A program made the translations under genes and the position numbers. A DNA stretch of 64,000 nt from Boseongicola sp. H5 (GTDB lineage Bacteria; Pseudomonadota; Alphaproteobacteria; Rhodobacterales; Rhodobacteraceae): positions 124,001-188,000 of the forward strand of contig JACNMN010000003.1 of the NCBI GenBank assembly GCA_020622165.1. Reading direction: 5' to 3'. The notes beneath the pieces were generated by a model that was given only the letters and a program-made list of their open reading frames with translations, had not been told where the DNA came from and searched no databases. Numbering within the stretch: the stretch's first letter is position 1; the number at the start of each line of letters is the position of its first letter. Positions 46,651-56,250 of this stretch are shown here, piece after piece.

Positions 46651-47688
46651 TCAGGTCACGGCCCAGTACAGCGGGTGGCCGGGATCGAACAGGGTGACCG
46701 GCCCGTCGCCGGTGTCGAGCTTGGCGGGGTAGGCGACCGGCGTGGCCTGTCTGGTGAGGGTGATCATGTCCGTGTTCGGGGGCAGCCCGTAATGGGCGGG
46801 GCCGTGCAGCGAGGTGAAGCCTTCAAGCCGGTCGAGCGCGTTCTCCTCCTCGAACACATGGGCGAGGCAGGAGAGCGTGTTCGTGGCGGTGAAGCAGCCG
46901 GCGCAGCCACATGCGCTTTCCTTGTTCGGATCCGTGTGCGGCGCGGAATCGGTGCCCAGAAAGAACCGCGGATTGCCCGAGGTCGCGGCCCGGCGCAGCG
47001 CCTGCTGATGGGTGTTCCGCTTGGCGACCGGCAGGCAGTAGTAATGCGGCCGGATCCCGCCTGCGAGAATATGATTTCGGTTGATCATCAGGTGGTGGGT
47101 GGTGATGGTGCCGGCGATTTTGCCATCCGCATCAGCAACATAGTCGATACCATGACTGGTGGTGATATGTTCCAGCGTGACCGTTAGGCCGGGCGTGGCG
47201 CGGCGGAGCGGGTCCAGCACCTTGTCCAGAAACACCTGTTCGCGGTCGAAGATATCGACCTGCGGATCGGTCACTTCGCCGTGGATGCACAGCGGCAGGC
47301 CGATCTCGGCCATCGTTTCCAGAACGCCGCGCACCCTGTCGAAATCGGTCACACCCGAGGCGGAATTGGTGGTGGCCCCCGCGGGGTAGAGCTTGACCGC
47401 CGTGATCAGTCCGCTGGCATGGGCGGCGGCCACGTCGCGGGCATCGGTCTCCTCGGTCAGATAGAGCGTCATCAGCGGGGTGAAATCGGCGCCTTCGGGC
47501 AGGGCCGCGAGGATCCGGTCGCGATAGGCGGCGGCATCGCTCCCGCGGACCACGGGCGGCACCAGATTGGGCATGATGATCGCGCGGGCGAAATGGCGGG
47601 CGGTTTCGGGCAGAACGGCCTCCAGCATGGCGCCATCGCGCAGGTGCAGGTGCCAGTCGTCGGGGCGGCGGAGACGAAGTGAGGTCAT
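46651..47688 (-). CDS. pyrC: Dihydroorotase, class II (PyrC)
   Basis: 345 aa. Metal ligands in DWHLHLRDG (residues ~10-18), carboxylated lysine in [13 protein letters not shown], later His residues in CIHGEV and LEHITT, and the Asp in FLGTDSAPH. Cyclises carbamoyl-aspartate to dihydroorotate. ATG 47688 has GGAGAGG upstream. First gene of pyrC-pyrE; divergent from ureD. Confidence 0.95.
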   Translation of the reverse strand: MTSLRLRRPDDWHLHLRDGAMLEAVLPETARHFARAIIMPNLVPPVVRGSDAAAYRDRILAALPEGADFTPLMTLYLTEETDARDVAAAHASGLITAVKLYPAGATTNSASGVTDFDRVRGVLETMAEIGLPLCIHGEVTDPQVDIFDREQVFLDKVLDPLRRATPGLTVTLEHITTSHGIDYVADADGKIAGTITTHHLMINRNHILAGGIRPHYYCLPVAKRNTHQQALRRAATSGNPRFFLGTDSAPHTDPNKESACGCAGCFTATNTLSCLAHVFEEENALDRLEGFTSLHGPAHYGLPPNTDMITLTRQATPVAYPAKLDTGDGPVTLFDPGHPLYWAVT

Positions 47689-47865
47689 GACCTCTCCGCT
47701 ACACCGGGGCTGCGGCGCTGCCAAGGGGGAAGTCCGCCGCAGCGCCATGCGCGGCCTGCCGATTCTCGCGGCGCTTTGCCTGAATTTTGGGCGAACCTGC
47801 AAGGTGCGGGCGGGTCCGGTCGGGGACCGCTTGTCACCATCCGAAAGCGTGCCAAAGCTTGGCCG

Positions 47866-48678
47866 ATGTTCGACGCAACCAGCACCGCCACCGGTTTGCA
47901 ACGCACCCGCGGGCGGGCCCGGGTGGCGATGGCCGATGGCAGGCTGACCTATCTGCATCAGGAAGGCGCGGCCAAGGCGATGCTGCCCCGGATGCATGGT
48001 CGCTGGCCCGAGGTGGTGTTTCTGAACACAAGCGGCGGGATCACCGGCGGCGACAGGCTGGATTACGCGCTGGATCTGGCCCCGGGAAGCCGGGCTGTGG
48101 GCACCACGCAGACCGCCGAGCGTGCCTATCGCGCCGCGGGCGGGGTGGGGTGGGTGCGCACCCGGCTGACATTGGGCGCGGGCGCGGAGCTGCATTGGCT
48201 GCCGCAGGAACTGATCCTCTTCGACGGCGCCGCGCTGGAGCGGGATCTGCAGGTGGAGATGGCGGCGGATGCTACGCTGGTGATGTTGGAAACGCTGGTT
48301 CTGGGCCGGATGGCGATGGGCGAGACGCTGACCGATCTGCATCTGCGCGACCGGCGGGCGGTGCGCCGGGGCGGGCGGCTGGTTCTGCTTGAACCCGTCC
48401 GGATGGACGCCGCCGACCTGATGCGCCCGGGCACGGCCGGGCTGAACGGGGCGCGGGCGCTGGCCAGCCTCAGTCTGATTGCGCCCGATGCGGTGGATCG
48501 GCTGGCGGGGCTTCGCCGGGTCCTGCCCGCCGATGGCGTGCGGGCCGCGGCGTCCGTCTGGGGTGGGCGGCTGACCGCGCGGCTTGTCTCGGCGGATGCG
48601 TTCGCCCTGCGCCGCTGCGTGGCCCGTGCCGTGACTTTTCTGACCCGCCAGCCGCTGCCGCGGGTCTGGCAGATTTGA
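47866..48678 (+). CDS. ureD: Urease accessory protein UreD
   Basis: 270 aa. [17 protein letters not shown] near residue 55, [15 protein letters not shown] and LGRMAMGE are UreD/UreH hallmarks. It binds the urease apoprotein and recruits UreF-UreG for nickel delivery. ATG 47866 is the last Met before the conserved region; no strong ribosome site, so an alternative start upstream is possible. First gene of the urease cluster, 16 bases before ureA. Confidence 0.92.
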   Translation: MFDATSTATGLQRTRGRARVAMADGRLTYLHQEGAAKAMLPRMHGRWPEVVFLNTSGGITGGDRLDYALDLAPGSRAVGTTQTAERAYRAAGGVGWVRTRLTLGAGAELHWLPQELILFDGAALERDLQVEMAADATLVMLETLVLGRMAMGETLTDLHLRDRRAVRRGGRLVLLEPVRMDAADLMRPGTAGLNGARALASLSLIAPDAVDRLAGLRRVLPADGVRAAASVWGGRLTARLVSADAFALRRCVARAVTFLTRQPLPRVWQI

Positions 48679-48694
48679 GCTTCGAGGAGACCGG

Positions 48695-48997
48695 ATGAAC
48701 CTGACCCCCCGCGAAAAAGACAAACTGCTGATCAGCCTTGCCGCGATGGTGGCGCGCAACCGCCTGCTGCGCGGTGTCCGGCTGAACCATCCCGAGGCCA
48801 TCGCGTTGATTACGGATTTCGTGATCGAAGGGGCGCGGGACGGGCGGAGCGTGGCCGATCTGATGGCCGCCGGCGCCGGTGTGATCCGTGCCGATCAATG
48901 CATGGAAGGGGTGCCCGAGATGATTCATGACGTTCAGGTCGAGGCGACATTTCCCGACGGCACCAAGCTGGTGACCGTGCATCACCCGATCCGATGA
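48695..48997 (+). CDS. ureA: Urease gamma subunit
   Basis: 100 aa, exact family length. [41 protein letters not shown] and [13 protein letters not shown] are invariant features. Smallest structural subunit of the nickel enzyme splitting urea to ammonia and carbamate. Followed by 125 bases without a gene, then a small membrane-protein gene instead of ureB. Confidence 0.96.
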   Translation: MNLTPREKDKLLISLAAMVARNRLLRGVRLNHPEAIALITDFVIEGARDGRSVADLMAAGAGVIRADQCMEGVPEMIHDVQVEATFPDGTKLVTVHHPIR

Positions 48998-49122
48998 GCG
49001 GAGCGGCCGGCATGCCTGCGACATCCCAATCGCCCGCACGCTCCGCCGGTCTGTGGTATCGTCGGGGGCGGGCCCGCTTCCGGGCCCCGCGCAAAGCTGC
49101 TGTGGCAAAGGAGTAGAGACGG

Positions 49123-49674
49123 ATGTTGTGGAACCTGATCCTGGGGGCGGTCGCGGGCTATCTGACACCGATGGCCGAACCGCATGTCAAACGGGTGCTC
49201 AAAGAGCTGGTGCAGGCCGAAATCCCCGTCGGCAAGACTGAATACGACATGCTGACGCTGGTATTGCTGCTGATGGCGGCGGCGATCCTGGTCTGGCTTC
49301 TCGGCGGGGACAGCGCGGCGTTCCTGCTGTTGCTGGGCGCGCTTGGCGGGCTTTTCGGCAAGAGTATCTACAAGGCGATCGTGAACCCGGGCGTAGCGGA
49401 AAACCCGGGCACGGACGCGCGCTATGCGGCGGCGGCCTCCCCCGCTGCGCCGGCCGATGCAGGCGTTGTGGCGGCAGAACCGGTGAGCGTGGCCGAGGCC
49501 CCCCAGACGGAGCCGGTGGCGGAGACGCCCGCCGAAGATACGGTGCCCGCGGAGGATGCCGCACCGGCCGAGGACGCCGCGCCCGCCGAGGATACCCCGT
49601 CCGCGGAAGAGACCGCGCCCGCGAAGGCTGGCCCGTCCAAGCGCAAGACCCGATCCCGGACGCCCAAATCATGA
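49123..49674 (+). CDS. Membrane protein with acidic Ala/Pro/Glu repeats, between ureA and ureB
   Basis: 183 aa. N-terminal half has one or two helices at residues ~44-75 ([17 protein letters not shown] then [15 protein letters not shown]). The second half is a low-complexity tail with repeats of the type PAEDA (about five) and ends in a basic [20 protein letters not shown] precedes ATG 49123. Overlaps ureB by 4 bases (ATGA), so it is a true member of the operon. Function unknown. Confidence 0.75.
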   Translation: MLWNLILGAVAGYLTPMAEPHVKRVLKELVQAEIPVGKTEYDMLTLVLLLMAAAILVWLLGGDSAAFLLLLGALGGLFGKSIYKAIVNPGVAENPGTDARYAAAASPAAPADAGVVAAEPVSVAEAPQTEPVAETPAEDTVPAEDAAPAEDAAPAEDTPSAEETAPAKAGPSKRKTRSRTPKS

Positions 49675-49976
49675 TCCCCGGAGAGATCATCGCCGCGCCG
49701 GGCGACATCACGCTCAATGCGGACCGTGCGGCGGTCACGTTGCGTGTGGCGAATACGGGCGACCGGCCGGTGCAGGTCGGCAGCCATTACCATTTCGCCG
49801 AGGCCAACGAGGCGCTGAGCTTCGACCGCGATGCGGCGCGCGGCCACCGGCTGGACATCCCCGCCGGCACCGCCGTCCGGTTCGAACCGGGCCAGACCCG
49901 CGATGTGCAACTGGTGCCCTATGGCGGGGACCGGATCGTCTGGGGCTTCAATCAGAAGGTCATGGGGGCATTATGA
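49671..49976 (+). CDS. ureB: Urease beta subunit
   Basis: 101 aa. [35 protein letters not shown] and [20 protein letters not shown] are the standard UreB signatures. Overlaps the genes on both sides by 4 bases. Confidence 0.96.
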   Translation: MIPGEIIAAPGDITLNADRAAVTLRVANTGDRPVQVGSHYHFAEANEALSFDRDAARGHRLDIPAGTAVRFEPGQTRDVQLVPYGGDRIVWGFNQKVMGAL

Positions 49977-50284
49977 AATCCTCTCCGTTCGATTACTGGC
50001 GCGCCGGGTTCGAGCTTGCGCAACTGGGTGTGGAGGCCAGTTCGGTCATCTGGATGCGGATGATGGGGCTGGCGGGCGCGTGGAACACACCGTTTGACGA
50101 AAGCTGGCGGATGATGCGGGAAAAACCGGGCGCATTCGTCGAGGCGACCGGCCGCGGGGTGGAGGCGATGCTGCGAGGCCAGCCCCCGGCCAATGTGGTG
50201 TCCGCCACCGTCGCACCGCTCAACCGGCACGCGGCGACGAACCGGCGGCGGCTGGCGCGGCGCGGCCCGCAGAGGAGACGCTGA
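49973..50284 (+). CDS. Small protein of unknown function after ureB
   Basis: 103 aa, translated from an ATG overlapping the ureB stop (ATGA). Central segment [18 protein letters not shown] and [21 protein letters not shown] resemble short phasin-like or 'antifreeze'-annotated proteins of Rhodobacterales, but the similarity is from memory and weak. C-terminus strongly basic ([13 protein letters not shown]). Function unknown; coupled to urease expression. Confidence 0.65.
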   Translation: MKSSPFDYWRAGFELAQLGVEASSVIWMRMMGLAGAWNTPFDESWRMMREKPGAFVEATGRGVEAMLRGQPPANVVSATVAPLNRHAATNRRRLARRGPQRRR

Positions 50285-50335
50285 GATGCCGTGGGGCGAG
50301 GCGGCGGCGATCGCGCGGGCCGGGAGGGGGTAGCG

Positions 50336-50731
50336 ATGGGCACCGTCCGGCTTTTGCGCGATGACGAGGTGAGCGACGAGGCCCGCGCCGTGTTCGACGA
50401 TATCCGGGCCACACGCGGCACCGATCACATCAACAATTTCTGGCGCGCGCTGGCCCATGACCCGGCCCTGCTGAAGGCGACATGGGAGCGGTTGAAGGTG
50501 GTCATGGCCCCGGGGGCGCTCGACCCGCTGGTCAAGGAGATGCTCTACGTCGCGGTCTCCACGGCGAACGGGTGTTCCTACTGCATCCACAGCCACACGG
50601 CGGCCGCGAAGGCCAAGGGGATGACGCCGGAGCAGCATGGCGAATTGCTGGCCGTGATCGGGATGGCGATGCAGACGAATGGGCTGGTGCAGGGGCTGGG
50701 GGTCGAGGTGGACGAGGGGTTCAAGGCGTGA
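50336..50731 (+). CDS. Carboxymuconolactone decarboxylase / AhpD-like protein
   Basis: 131 aa. The AhpD redox motif CSYCIHSH (CxxC plus His) is at residues ~82-89, with KEMLYVAVSTANG before it. AhpD-type proteins reduce peroxiredoxins or related partners. GGGAGGGGG lies upstream of ATG 50336. It ends the promoter-proximal half of the urease cluster, just before the gene-poor insertion. Confidence 0.8.
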   Translation: MGTVRLLRDDEVSDEARAVFDDIRATRGTDHINNFWRALAHDPALLKATWERLKVVMAPGALDPLVKEMLYVAVSTANGCSYCIHSHTAAAKAKGMTPEQHGELLAVIGMAMQTNGLVQGLGVEVDEGFKA

Positions 50732-51277
50732 GGTTCGGCCGCAGCACCCCGGCGCGGAATCAAGCGCGTCGCGCGTCGCGCCATACATCGCCCGACAGGC
50801 GATCTTGCGCAGCAGGATCCGCCGAAAGGGGACGGGTCGCCCTGGTCGTGCGGAGCACCCAGCGCGTTAACAGCGGCCGCAGGCCGCCGCGCCATCTACG
50901 GGCCGCCCCCCGGCACGTCGATTGGGTTGATCTGGGCGCGCCGCTCGGAGGGTCTTCTGATCTGGCTGCCATAAATCGACTTCGCTCAGAGGTCGGTTCG
51001 ACGCCCCGCGGCCCGTCGATGGCGCTCCGGGGACGGCGAAATTCAGACCGAGTGGCCTCATTTGAACCTGCTGAAAAGCAGTACCAGCATGATTTCTACA
51101 AGTGCTTTCAAAGCAACTTTGGCAATGAGGTGCCAAGTCTCGATGGGTTCCATTCTGGGTGCCTTTCAGTTTCGATGGCGAACGAATTACCCGTTGCGCG
51201 GGCACCCTCTCTAATAATCAGGCTCAACAGGCGTGTGCGGCGGAATTCTAGCCCGCCGCCAAATTCTTGAGGTTCAA
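50732..51277. other. Gene-poor insertion between the AhpD-like gene and ureC
   Basis: 546 bases where ureC would normally follow closely. The first ~300 bases are GC-rich with no convincing frame. From about 51030 to 51275 the composition drops sharply and inverted repeats appear (TTGGCA 51119-51124 with TGCCAA 51131-51136; GCTTT/AAAGC around 51103-51115). This patch contains a 31-codon gene on the minus strand (separate entry). No transposase remnant or target-site duplication could be recognised. It must also contain whatever promoter serves ureC, unless transcripts read through. Confidence 0.6.
51058..51153 (-). CDS. Putative 31-aa hydrophobic/amphipathic peptide
   Basis: ATG 51153 with GAAAGG eight bases upstream, TGA at 51058-51060. 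The peptide has a short polar start (MEPIETWH), then an 18-residue hydrophobic helix with Lys12, Lys16 and Glu20 on one face, ending FSRFK. By hand count 42 of 96 bases are G or C, against about two thirds around it. Size, helix and basic end resemble small membrane toxins such as TisB, but that is a resemblance in design, not homology. Inverted repeats within the coding region would make a structured mRNA. Antisense to the urease operon. Could be a chance frame. Confidence 0.4.
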   Translation of the reverse strand: MEPIETWHLIAKVALKALVEIMLVLLFSRFK

Positions 51278-52987
51278 ATGCCCACACGCATCCCCCGCAG
51301 CACCTATGCCGACATGTACGGCCCCACCACCGGCGACCGGGTGCGGCTGGCCGATACGGATCTCATCATCGAGGTGGAGCGCGACCTCACCACCTATGGC
51401 GAGGAGGTGAAATTCGGCGGCGGCAAGGTAATCCGCGACGGCATGGGCCAGAGCCAGGTCACCCGGGCAGACGGCGCGGTGGACACCGTCATCACCAACG
51501 CGCTGATCGTCGATCATTCGGGCATCTACAAGGCGGATGTGGGCCTGAAGGACGGGCGGATCCACGCCATCGGCAAGGCGGGCAACCCCGACACGCAGCC
51601 GGGTGTCGACATCATCATCGGCCCCGGCACCGAGGCGATTGCGGGCGAGGGGCGGATCCTCACGGCGGGCGGGTTCGATGCGCATATCCATTTCATCTGT
51701 CCCCAGCAGATCGAGGATGCGCTGCATTCCGGCATCACCACGATGCTGGGCGGCGGCACCGGCCCGGCCCATGGCACGCTGGCCACCACCTGCACGCCCG
51801 GCTCGTGGCATATCGGGCGGATGTTGCGGGCGCTCGACGCGTTTCCGATGAATTTCGGCCTGTCGGCCAAGGGCAATGCCAGCCGGCCCGCCGCCCTGGT
51901 GGAGATGATCGAGGCCGGCGCCTGCGCGATGAAGCTGCATGAGGATTGGGGCACCACGCCCGGCGCCATCGATTGCTGCCTGTCGGTCGCCGAGGATATG
52001 GATGTGCAGGTGATGATCCACACCGATACGCTGAACGAAAGCGGGTTCGTGGAAAACACGCTCAAGGCCATCGGGGAGCGCTGCATCCACGCCTTCCACA
52101 CCGAAGGGGCGGGCGGCGGGCATGCGCCGGACATCATGAAGGTGGTGGGCTACCAGAACATCCTGCCCAGCTCGACCAACCCGACGATGCCCTACACCGT
52201 CAACACGCTGGAAGAGCATCTGGACATGCTCATGGTCTGCCATCACCTCGACAAGTCGATCCCCGAGGATGTGGCCTTTGCCGAAAGCCGGATCCGCAAG
52301 GAAACCATCGCCGCCGAGGATATCCTGCACGACATGGGCGCGTTTTCCGTCATGGCCTCCGACAGTCAGGCCATGGGCCGGGTGGGGGAGGTCATCATCC
52401 GCACATGGCAAACGGCCGACAAGATGCGCAAGCAACGCGGCCGTCTGGCCGAGGAGACCGGCGATAACGACAATGCCCGCGTCAAACGCTACATCGCGAA
52501 GTACACGATCAACCCCGCCATCGTGCATGGGATGAGCCGGCATATCGGCTCCGTCGAGCCGGGCAAGCGCGGCGATCTGGTGTTGTGGTCGCCCGCCTTC
52601 TTCGGCGTGAAACCCGAGATGTCGCTGATCGGCGGCAGCATCGCGATGGCGCAGATGGGGGACCCGAACGCCTCCATCCCCACGCCGCAGCCGGTCTATA
52701 GCCGGCCGATGTTCGGGGCCTTCGGCGGCGCGGTCGGGCAATCGTCGGTCAGCTTCGTCAGTCAGGCGGCGCAGGCGGCGGGCATCGGCGCGGCGCTGGG
52801 GCTCGCCAAGGACACGGTCGCGGTCGAGGGCATCCGCGCGGTCCGCAAGGCCGACATGATCCACAACTCGGCGACGCCGGAGGTGCACGTGCATCCCGAA
52901 ACCTACGAGGTGCGCGCCGACGGGGAACTGCTGAGCTGCGCGCCCGCGACCGAGTTGCCCATGGCGCAACGCTATTTCCTGTACTGA
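51278..52987 (+). CDS. ureC: Urease alpha (catalytic) subunit
   Basis: 569 aa, full length. Nickel site complete: His136 and His138 (FDAHIHF), carbamylated Lys219 ([10 protein letters not shown]), His248, His274, Asp362 ([10 protein letters not shown]); the flap has [11 protein letters not shown] with catalytic His322 or 323. Starts at ATG 51278 with TTGAGG upstream. Separated from ureB by two small genes and the insertion, which is unusual for an operon whose subunits assemble 1:1:1. Confidence 0.97.
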   Translation: MPTRIPRSTYADMYGPTTGDRVRLADTDLIIEVERDLTTYGEEVKFGGGKVIRDGMGQSQVTRADGAVDTVITNALIVDHSGIYKADVGLKDGRIHAIGKAGNPDTQPGVDIIIGPGTEAIAGEGRILTAGGFDAHIHFICPQQIEDALHSGITTMLGGGTGPAHGTLATTCTPGSWHIGRMLRALDAFPMNFGLSAKGNASRPAALVEMIEAGACAMKLHEDWGTTPGAIDCCLSVAEDMDVQVMIHTDTLNESGFVENTLKAIGERCIHAFHTEGAGGGHAPDIMKVVGYQNILPSSTNPTMPYTVNTLEEHLDMLMVCHHLDKSIPEDVAFAESRIRKETIAAEDILHDMGAFSVMASDSQAMGRVGEVIIRTWQTADKMRKQRGRLAEETGDNDNARVKRYIAKYTINPAIVHGMSRHIGSVEPGKRGDLVLWSPAFFGVKPEMSLIGGSIAMAQMGDPNASIPTPQPVYSRPMFGAFGGAVGQSSVSFVSQAAQAAGIGAALGLAKDTVAVEGIRAVRKADMIHNSATPEVHVHPETYEVRADGELLSCAPATELPMAQRYFLY

Positions 52988-53152
52988 GACCGCCCTTTCC
53001 GGCGGCAGGCGTCGGGGCGGCCCGGATCGGGCCAGCCTTGACAAGAAAGGCCAACCTCCGCCCCCATGGGATACGGGCGATGCGGAAGAGCCGTCCGGTG
53101 ACCGGCACGGCCCGCTTGGTCCGCCCGGATGAAGGAAGGGGGGGTATTATCC

Positions 53153-53845
53153 ATGCGCGATTATCTGATGGCGGCCTGTCTGGCCCTGATCGCGGCGGGC
53201 CCCGCCATGGCCAGTTGTCCCGCCAGCCGGGAGGATGTGACCGATGGCATCTATGTGGGGTTCGACGGCTATGTGATGCGGTATCAGCTGCGCCGCGACG
53301 GCAGCATGGAGGAGGTGGAAACCCATTTCGACGGCAGTTCCACCTTTCGGTTCCTGACCCGTGGCGGCGTCTTCGTGACCGACAGCTGGGAGATGGAGCA
53401 TGGCCGGCTTCTGGCCGGATCGCATCACCGGACATCCTTTGCGGTCCCGCCCGGGGATCTGCCGCGCCTCAGCGCCGGTCTGCGCTGGAGCGCTGCGACG
53501 CAGACCCGTTTCGCCGACGGAAGCGTGTCGGCCGATACGATGACAGTCAATGTGGCGCAGCCGACGCAGCTTCGCCTTGGCGCCTGCAGCTACGAGGCGC
53601 TGCCGGTGCAGGTGACCCGGACCGAAGGCACCGCAGGCGAGCCCTATGTGGAACGGATGCTTTACCTGCCGCAACTGGGCATCGGGATCTATCTGGCCGG
53701 GGGTGGCGCGTCGGAGACGGTTCGCCCGGCGATCCCCCTGACGATCGGTTTCGAGCCGCCGGAGACGGAGCCGGAAGATGACGGCGGGCAGGGCGGCGGT
53801 GCGGCGCTGCTCCCGCCCGCGGGCGGCGCGGCTCCGGCCAAGTAG
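53153..53845 (+). CDS. Secreted protein of unknown function in the urease cluster
   Basis: 230 aa. Signal peptide MRDYLMAACLALIAAGPAMA with cleavage before SCPAS; mature part beta-rich, with a C-terminal Pro/Glu/Gly/Ala-rich tail. ATG 53153 has AAGGGGGGG upstream and puts the signal peptide at residue 1. Lies 165 bases after ureC on the same strand. No family recognised. Confidence 0.65.
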   Translation: MRDYLMAACLALIAAGPAMASCPASREDVTDGIYVGFDGYVMRYQLRRDGSMEEVETHFDGSSTFRFLTRGGVFVTDSWEMEHGRLLAGSHHRTSFAVPPGDLPRLSAGLRWSAATQTRFADGSVSADTMTVNVAQPTQLRLGACSYEALPVQVTRTEGTAGEPYVERMLYLPQLGIGIYLAGGGASETVRPAIPLTIGFEPPETEPEDDGGQGGGAALLPPAGGAAPAK

Positions 53846-54019
53846 CCGCTAACCCGGCCCGGCCCGGTTCGGCGGCGGTTCGGGGCGCGCGCCATGCGCG
53901 GCGGCTGCCCGTCCAGCGCAGACCGGGGTTGCAGGAATGGCAATTGCCCGGGCCGAGCGCCACGCCTAGCTATGGATCAAGGGAGGAAACACCTGACACG
54001 ACCCTGAAGGAGTTTCCAT

Positions 54020-54256
54020 ATGGCATCGAGCACAGCCAGTATCAGAACGGCCCCCATCAGACCTCTCGCGGGACTTGCCGCGCTGATCGCGAAACCTTTC
54101 GCGGCAATCGGCGGTTTCCTGGTGCGGATGATGGATGGCAACGACCGGGTTCGCGAGGTCGAAAAGCTGAACGCCCTGAGCGATGCGCAGCTTGCGCACC
54201 GGGGGCTGAAGCGCGAGAACATCGTGCGCCACGTCTTTCGCGACATGGTTGGCTGA
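54020..54256 (+). CDS. DUF1127-like small protein
   Basis: 78 aa. The C-terminal half has the DUF1127 pattern: R-VEKLNALSDAQLAHRGLKRENIVRHVFRD. In alphaproteobacteria DUF1127 proteins bind RNA or control phosphate and carbon-related small RNAs in some species. AAGGAG precedes ATG 54020, and a strong terminator follows 27 bases after the stop, so it is probably an independent transcript within the urease cluster. Confidence 0.7.
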   Translation: MASSTASIRTAPIRPLAGLAALIAKPFAAIGGFLVRMMDGNDRVREVEKLNALSDAQLAHRGLKRENIVRHVFRDMVG

Positions 54257-54282
54257 TCGGCGCAGCGCATAGGCAATGCAGG

Positions 54283-54314
54283 AAGGCGGTCCGTCAGGGG
54301 TCGCCTTTTTTTTG
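54283..54314 (+). terminator. Rho-independent terminator after the DUF1127 gene
   Basis: AAGGCGGTCC and GGGGTCGCCTT pair as a ~10-bp stem with two wobbles and a GTCAG loop, followed by eight T residues. It would separate ureE-ureF-ureG from the upstream half of the cluster, so these should have their own promoter within 54315-54454; none is obvious. Confidence 0.85.
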
Positions 54315-54454
54315 TGCAATGCGATGAATTGGCGGGCAGGCCGTTCTTGCCGGCCCGACCGTGGCCCGGCGAGGGGATTGCGCCCGCCGGCGCGGCGCTT
54401 ATCGTCGCTCCTGACCCGCGCATCCATCCGCCGAAATCAAGGACATCATCGCCC

Positions 54455-54898
54455 ATGACCGCCGCCCAGATCGTTCATAAAGCCGGGCACTGGTCCGGCC
54501 CCGCCGCCGACCGGCTTGTGCTGGACTACGAGGCGCGGTTTCTGCGCCGCAAGCGGATGGTGACCGAGGCGGGGGCCGAGCTGATGGTGGATCTGGCCGA
54601 GACCGTATCGCTTGACGAGGGCGACGCGCTGGAAACCGGCTCGGGCGAGATGATCGAGATCCGCGCGGCGGCGGAGCCCTTGCTGAAGGTGACCGGCGAT
54701 CTGCCCCGGCTGGCCTGGCATATCGGCAACCGGCACACGCCCTGCCAGATCATGGGCGACCACCTGCTGATCCGCGCCGATCACGTGCTGGCCGGGATGC
54801 TGGCGGGCCTCGGCGCGGAGACGGAGGCCCTCACCGCGCCCTTCACGCCGGAAGGCGGGGCCTACGGACATGGCCGCACCCATTCCCATGCCCATTGA
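54455..54898 (+). CDS. ureE: Urease accessory protein UreE (nickel chaperone)
   Basis: 147 aa. RLVLDYEARFLRRKRM at the peptide-binding domain, AWHIGNRHTPCQI with the conserved metal-binding His at the dimer interface, and a short His-rich C-terminus (HGRTHSHAH). Delivers Ni2+ to UreG. ATG 54455 is the only Met near the conserved region. Overlaps ureF by up to 29 bases. Confidence 0.92.
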   Translation: MTAAQIVHKAGHWSGPAADRLVLDYEARFLRRKRMVTEAGAELMVDLAETVSLDEGDALETGSGEMIEIRAAAEPLLKVTGDLPRLAWHIGNRHTPCQIMGDHLLIRADHVLAGMLAGLGAETEALTAPFTPEGGAYGHGRTHSHAH

Positions 54899-55538
54899 GG
54901 CCGCATTGCCCGGCGACGGGCTCTTGCGCCTGACCCAATGGCTGTCGCCGGGCTTTCCGGTCAGCGCCTATGCCTATTCCCATGGGCTGGAGGCGGCGAT
55001 GGAGGCGGGCGAGGTGACCGACGCGGCAAGCCTGTCGCTCTGGATCGAGGGGGTGTTGCGCGCGGGCGCGGGGCGCAACGACGCGATCCTGCTGGGCCGC
55101 GCCATGGCCGGGGAGGACCCCGCCAGCCTGGCCGAACATGCCGAAGCGCTTGCGGGCTCCGCCGAACGTTGGGAAGAAACTCGCAATCAGGGCGCGGCGC
55201 TGGCGCGGACCCTGACGGCAATGGGCCACCCGGTGCCGCCCTTGCCCTATCCGGTGGCTCTGGGCGTGGCGGCGGCGGGGCTGGCGGTGCCGGCGGAAAC
55301 GGTCGCGCGGCTGATGCTGCATGCTTTCGCCGCCAATCTCGTCTCGGCGGGGGTGCGGTTCATCCCGCTCGGGCAATCGCAGGGGCAGGCGGTGCTGGCC
55401 GGGCTGCACGGCGCCGTGGCTGAGGTGGCGGCCAAAGCCGCCGGGGCCACGCTTGACGATCTCGGCGGCGCGGCCTTCGGGGCCGATCTGGCGGCGATGA
55501 TCCATGAGCGGCTGGAGGTGCGGCTGTTTCGCAGCTGA
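54870..55538 (+). CDS. ureF: Urease accessory protein UreF
   Basis: 222 aa. [24 protein letters not shown] at residues ~19-40 and [11 protein letters not shown] are UreF hallmarks. It acts as the activator of UreG in the UreD-UreF-UreG complex. Start could be ATG 54870 or ATG 54888 (six codons in); the second gives a smaller overlap with ureE. Confidence 0.9.
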   Translation: MAAPIPMPIEAALPGDGLLRLTQWLSPGFPVSAYAYSHGLEAAMEAGEVTDAASLSLWIEGVLRAGAGRNDAILLGRAMAGEDPASLAEHAEALAGSAERWEETRNQGAALARTLTAMGHPVPPLPYPVALGVAAAGLAVPAETVARLMLHAFAANLVSAGVRFIPLGQSQGQAVLAGLHGAVAEVAAKAAGATLDDLGGAAFGADLAAMIHERLEVRLFRS

Positions 55539-55638
55539 ACCGCCCGGCAGGGCGCGGCGCACGCAGGACGCCGAAGCAAGCGCCGCCCGAACCGATCGCA
55601 TCGGGCCGGGGCGGCAGATCGGAAGGGAGATCGGACTA

Positions 55639-56250
55639 TTGGCACATGCGAACGGGCCCCTCAGGGTCGGGATCGGCGGGCCGGTGGGCGTGGGCAAGAC
55701 CACGCTGACGGCGGAACTTTGCCGGGCGATGGCGGCGGAGTTTTCCGTGGCCGTCATCACCAACGATATCTACACCGCCGAGGATGCGGAGTTCCTGCTG
55801 CGCGCGCAGGTCTTGCCCGCCGACCGGATCAAGGGCGTGGAAACCGGGGGCTGCCCGCACACGGCGATCCGCGAAGACGCCTCGATCAATCTAGCGGCGG
55901 TGGCGGAGTTCCGGGAGCGGCTGCCCGATCTGGACGTGATTTTCATCGAATCCGGCGGCGACAATCTGGCCGCGACCTTCAGCCCGGAACTGGCCGATCT
56001 GACGCTCTATGTGATCGACACCGCGGCCGGGCAGGACATTCCGCGCAAGAAGGGGCCGGGGCTGACCCGCTCCGACCTGCTGATCATCAACAAGACCGAT
56101 CTGGCGCCCTATGTGGGCGTCGATCTGGACCTGCTGCGGCACGATGCGGAAACGGCGCGGGGCACGCGGCCCTTCGTGATGGCGACGCTGCGCGAGGGCC
56201 GGGGCGTGGCCGAGGTGGTGGCCTTCCTACGCCGGGAGGGTGGGCTGTGA
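55639..56250 (+). CDS. ureG: Urease accessory GTPase UreG
   Basis: 203 aa if started at TTG 55639 (GGAAGGGAGA upstream): the family's usual opening ([18 protein letters not shown], Walker A) then begins at residue 6. [30 protein letters not shown] (Cys-Pro-His nickel motif) and [11 protein letters not shown] (G4) are all present. GTP hydrolysis drives nickel insertion. The ~100 bases from ureF are in frame but lack homologous sequence, so a longer start is unlikely. It overlaps the convergent gene by 24 bases. Confidence 0.93.
   Translation: MAHANGPLRVGIGGPVGVGKTTLTAELCRAMAAEFSVAVITNDIYTAEDAEFLLRAQVLPADRIKGVETGGCPHTAIREDASINLAAVAEFRERLPDLDVIFIESGGDNLAATFSPELADLTLYVIDTAAGQDIPRKKGPGLTRSDLLIINKTDLAPYVGVDLDLLRHDAETARGTRPFVMATLREGRGVAEVVAFLRREGGL

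Noticed and set aside
50732-51030. Transposase remnant in the first part of the pre-ureC insertion
   Set aside because: No DDE or HUH motif, no terminal inverted repeats and no target duplication could be identified in any frame.
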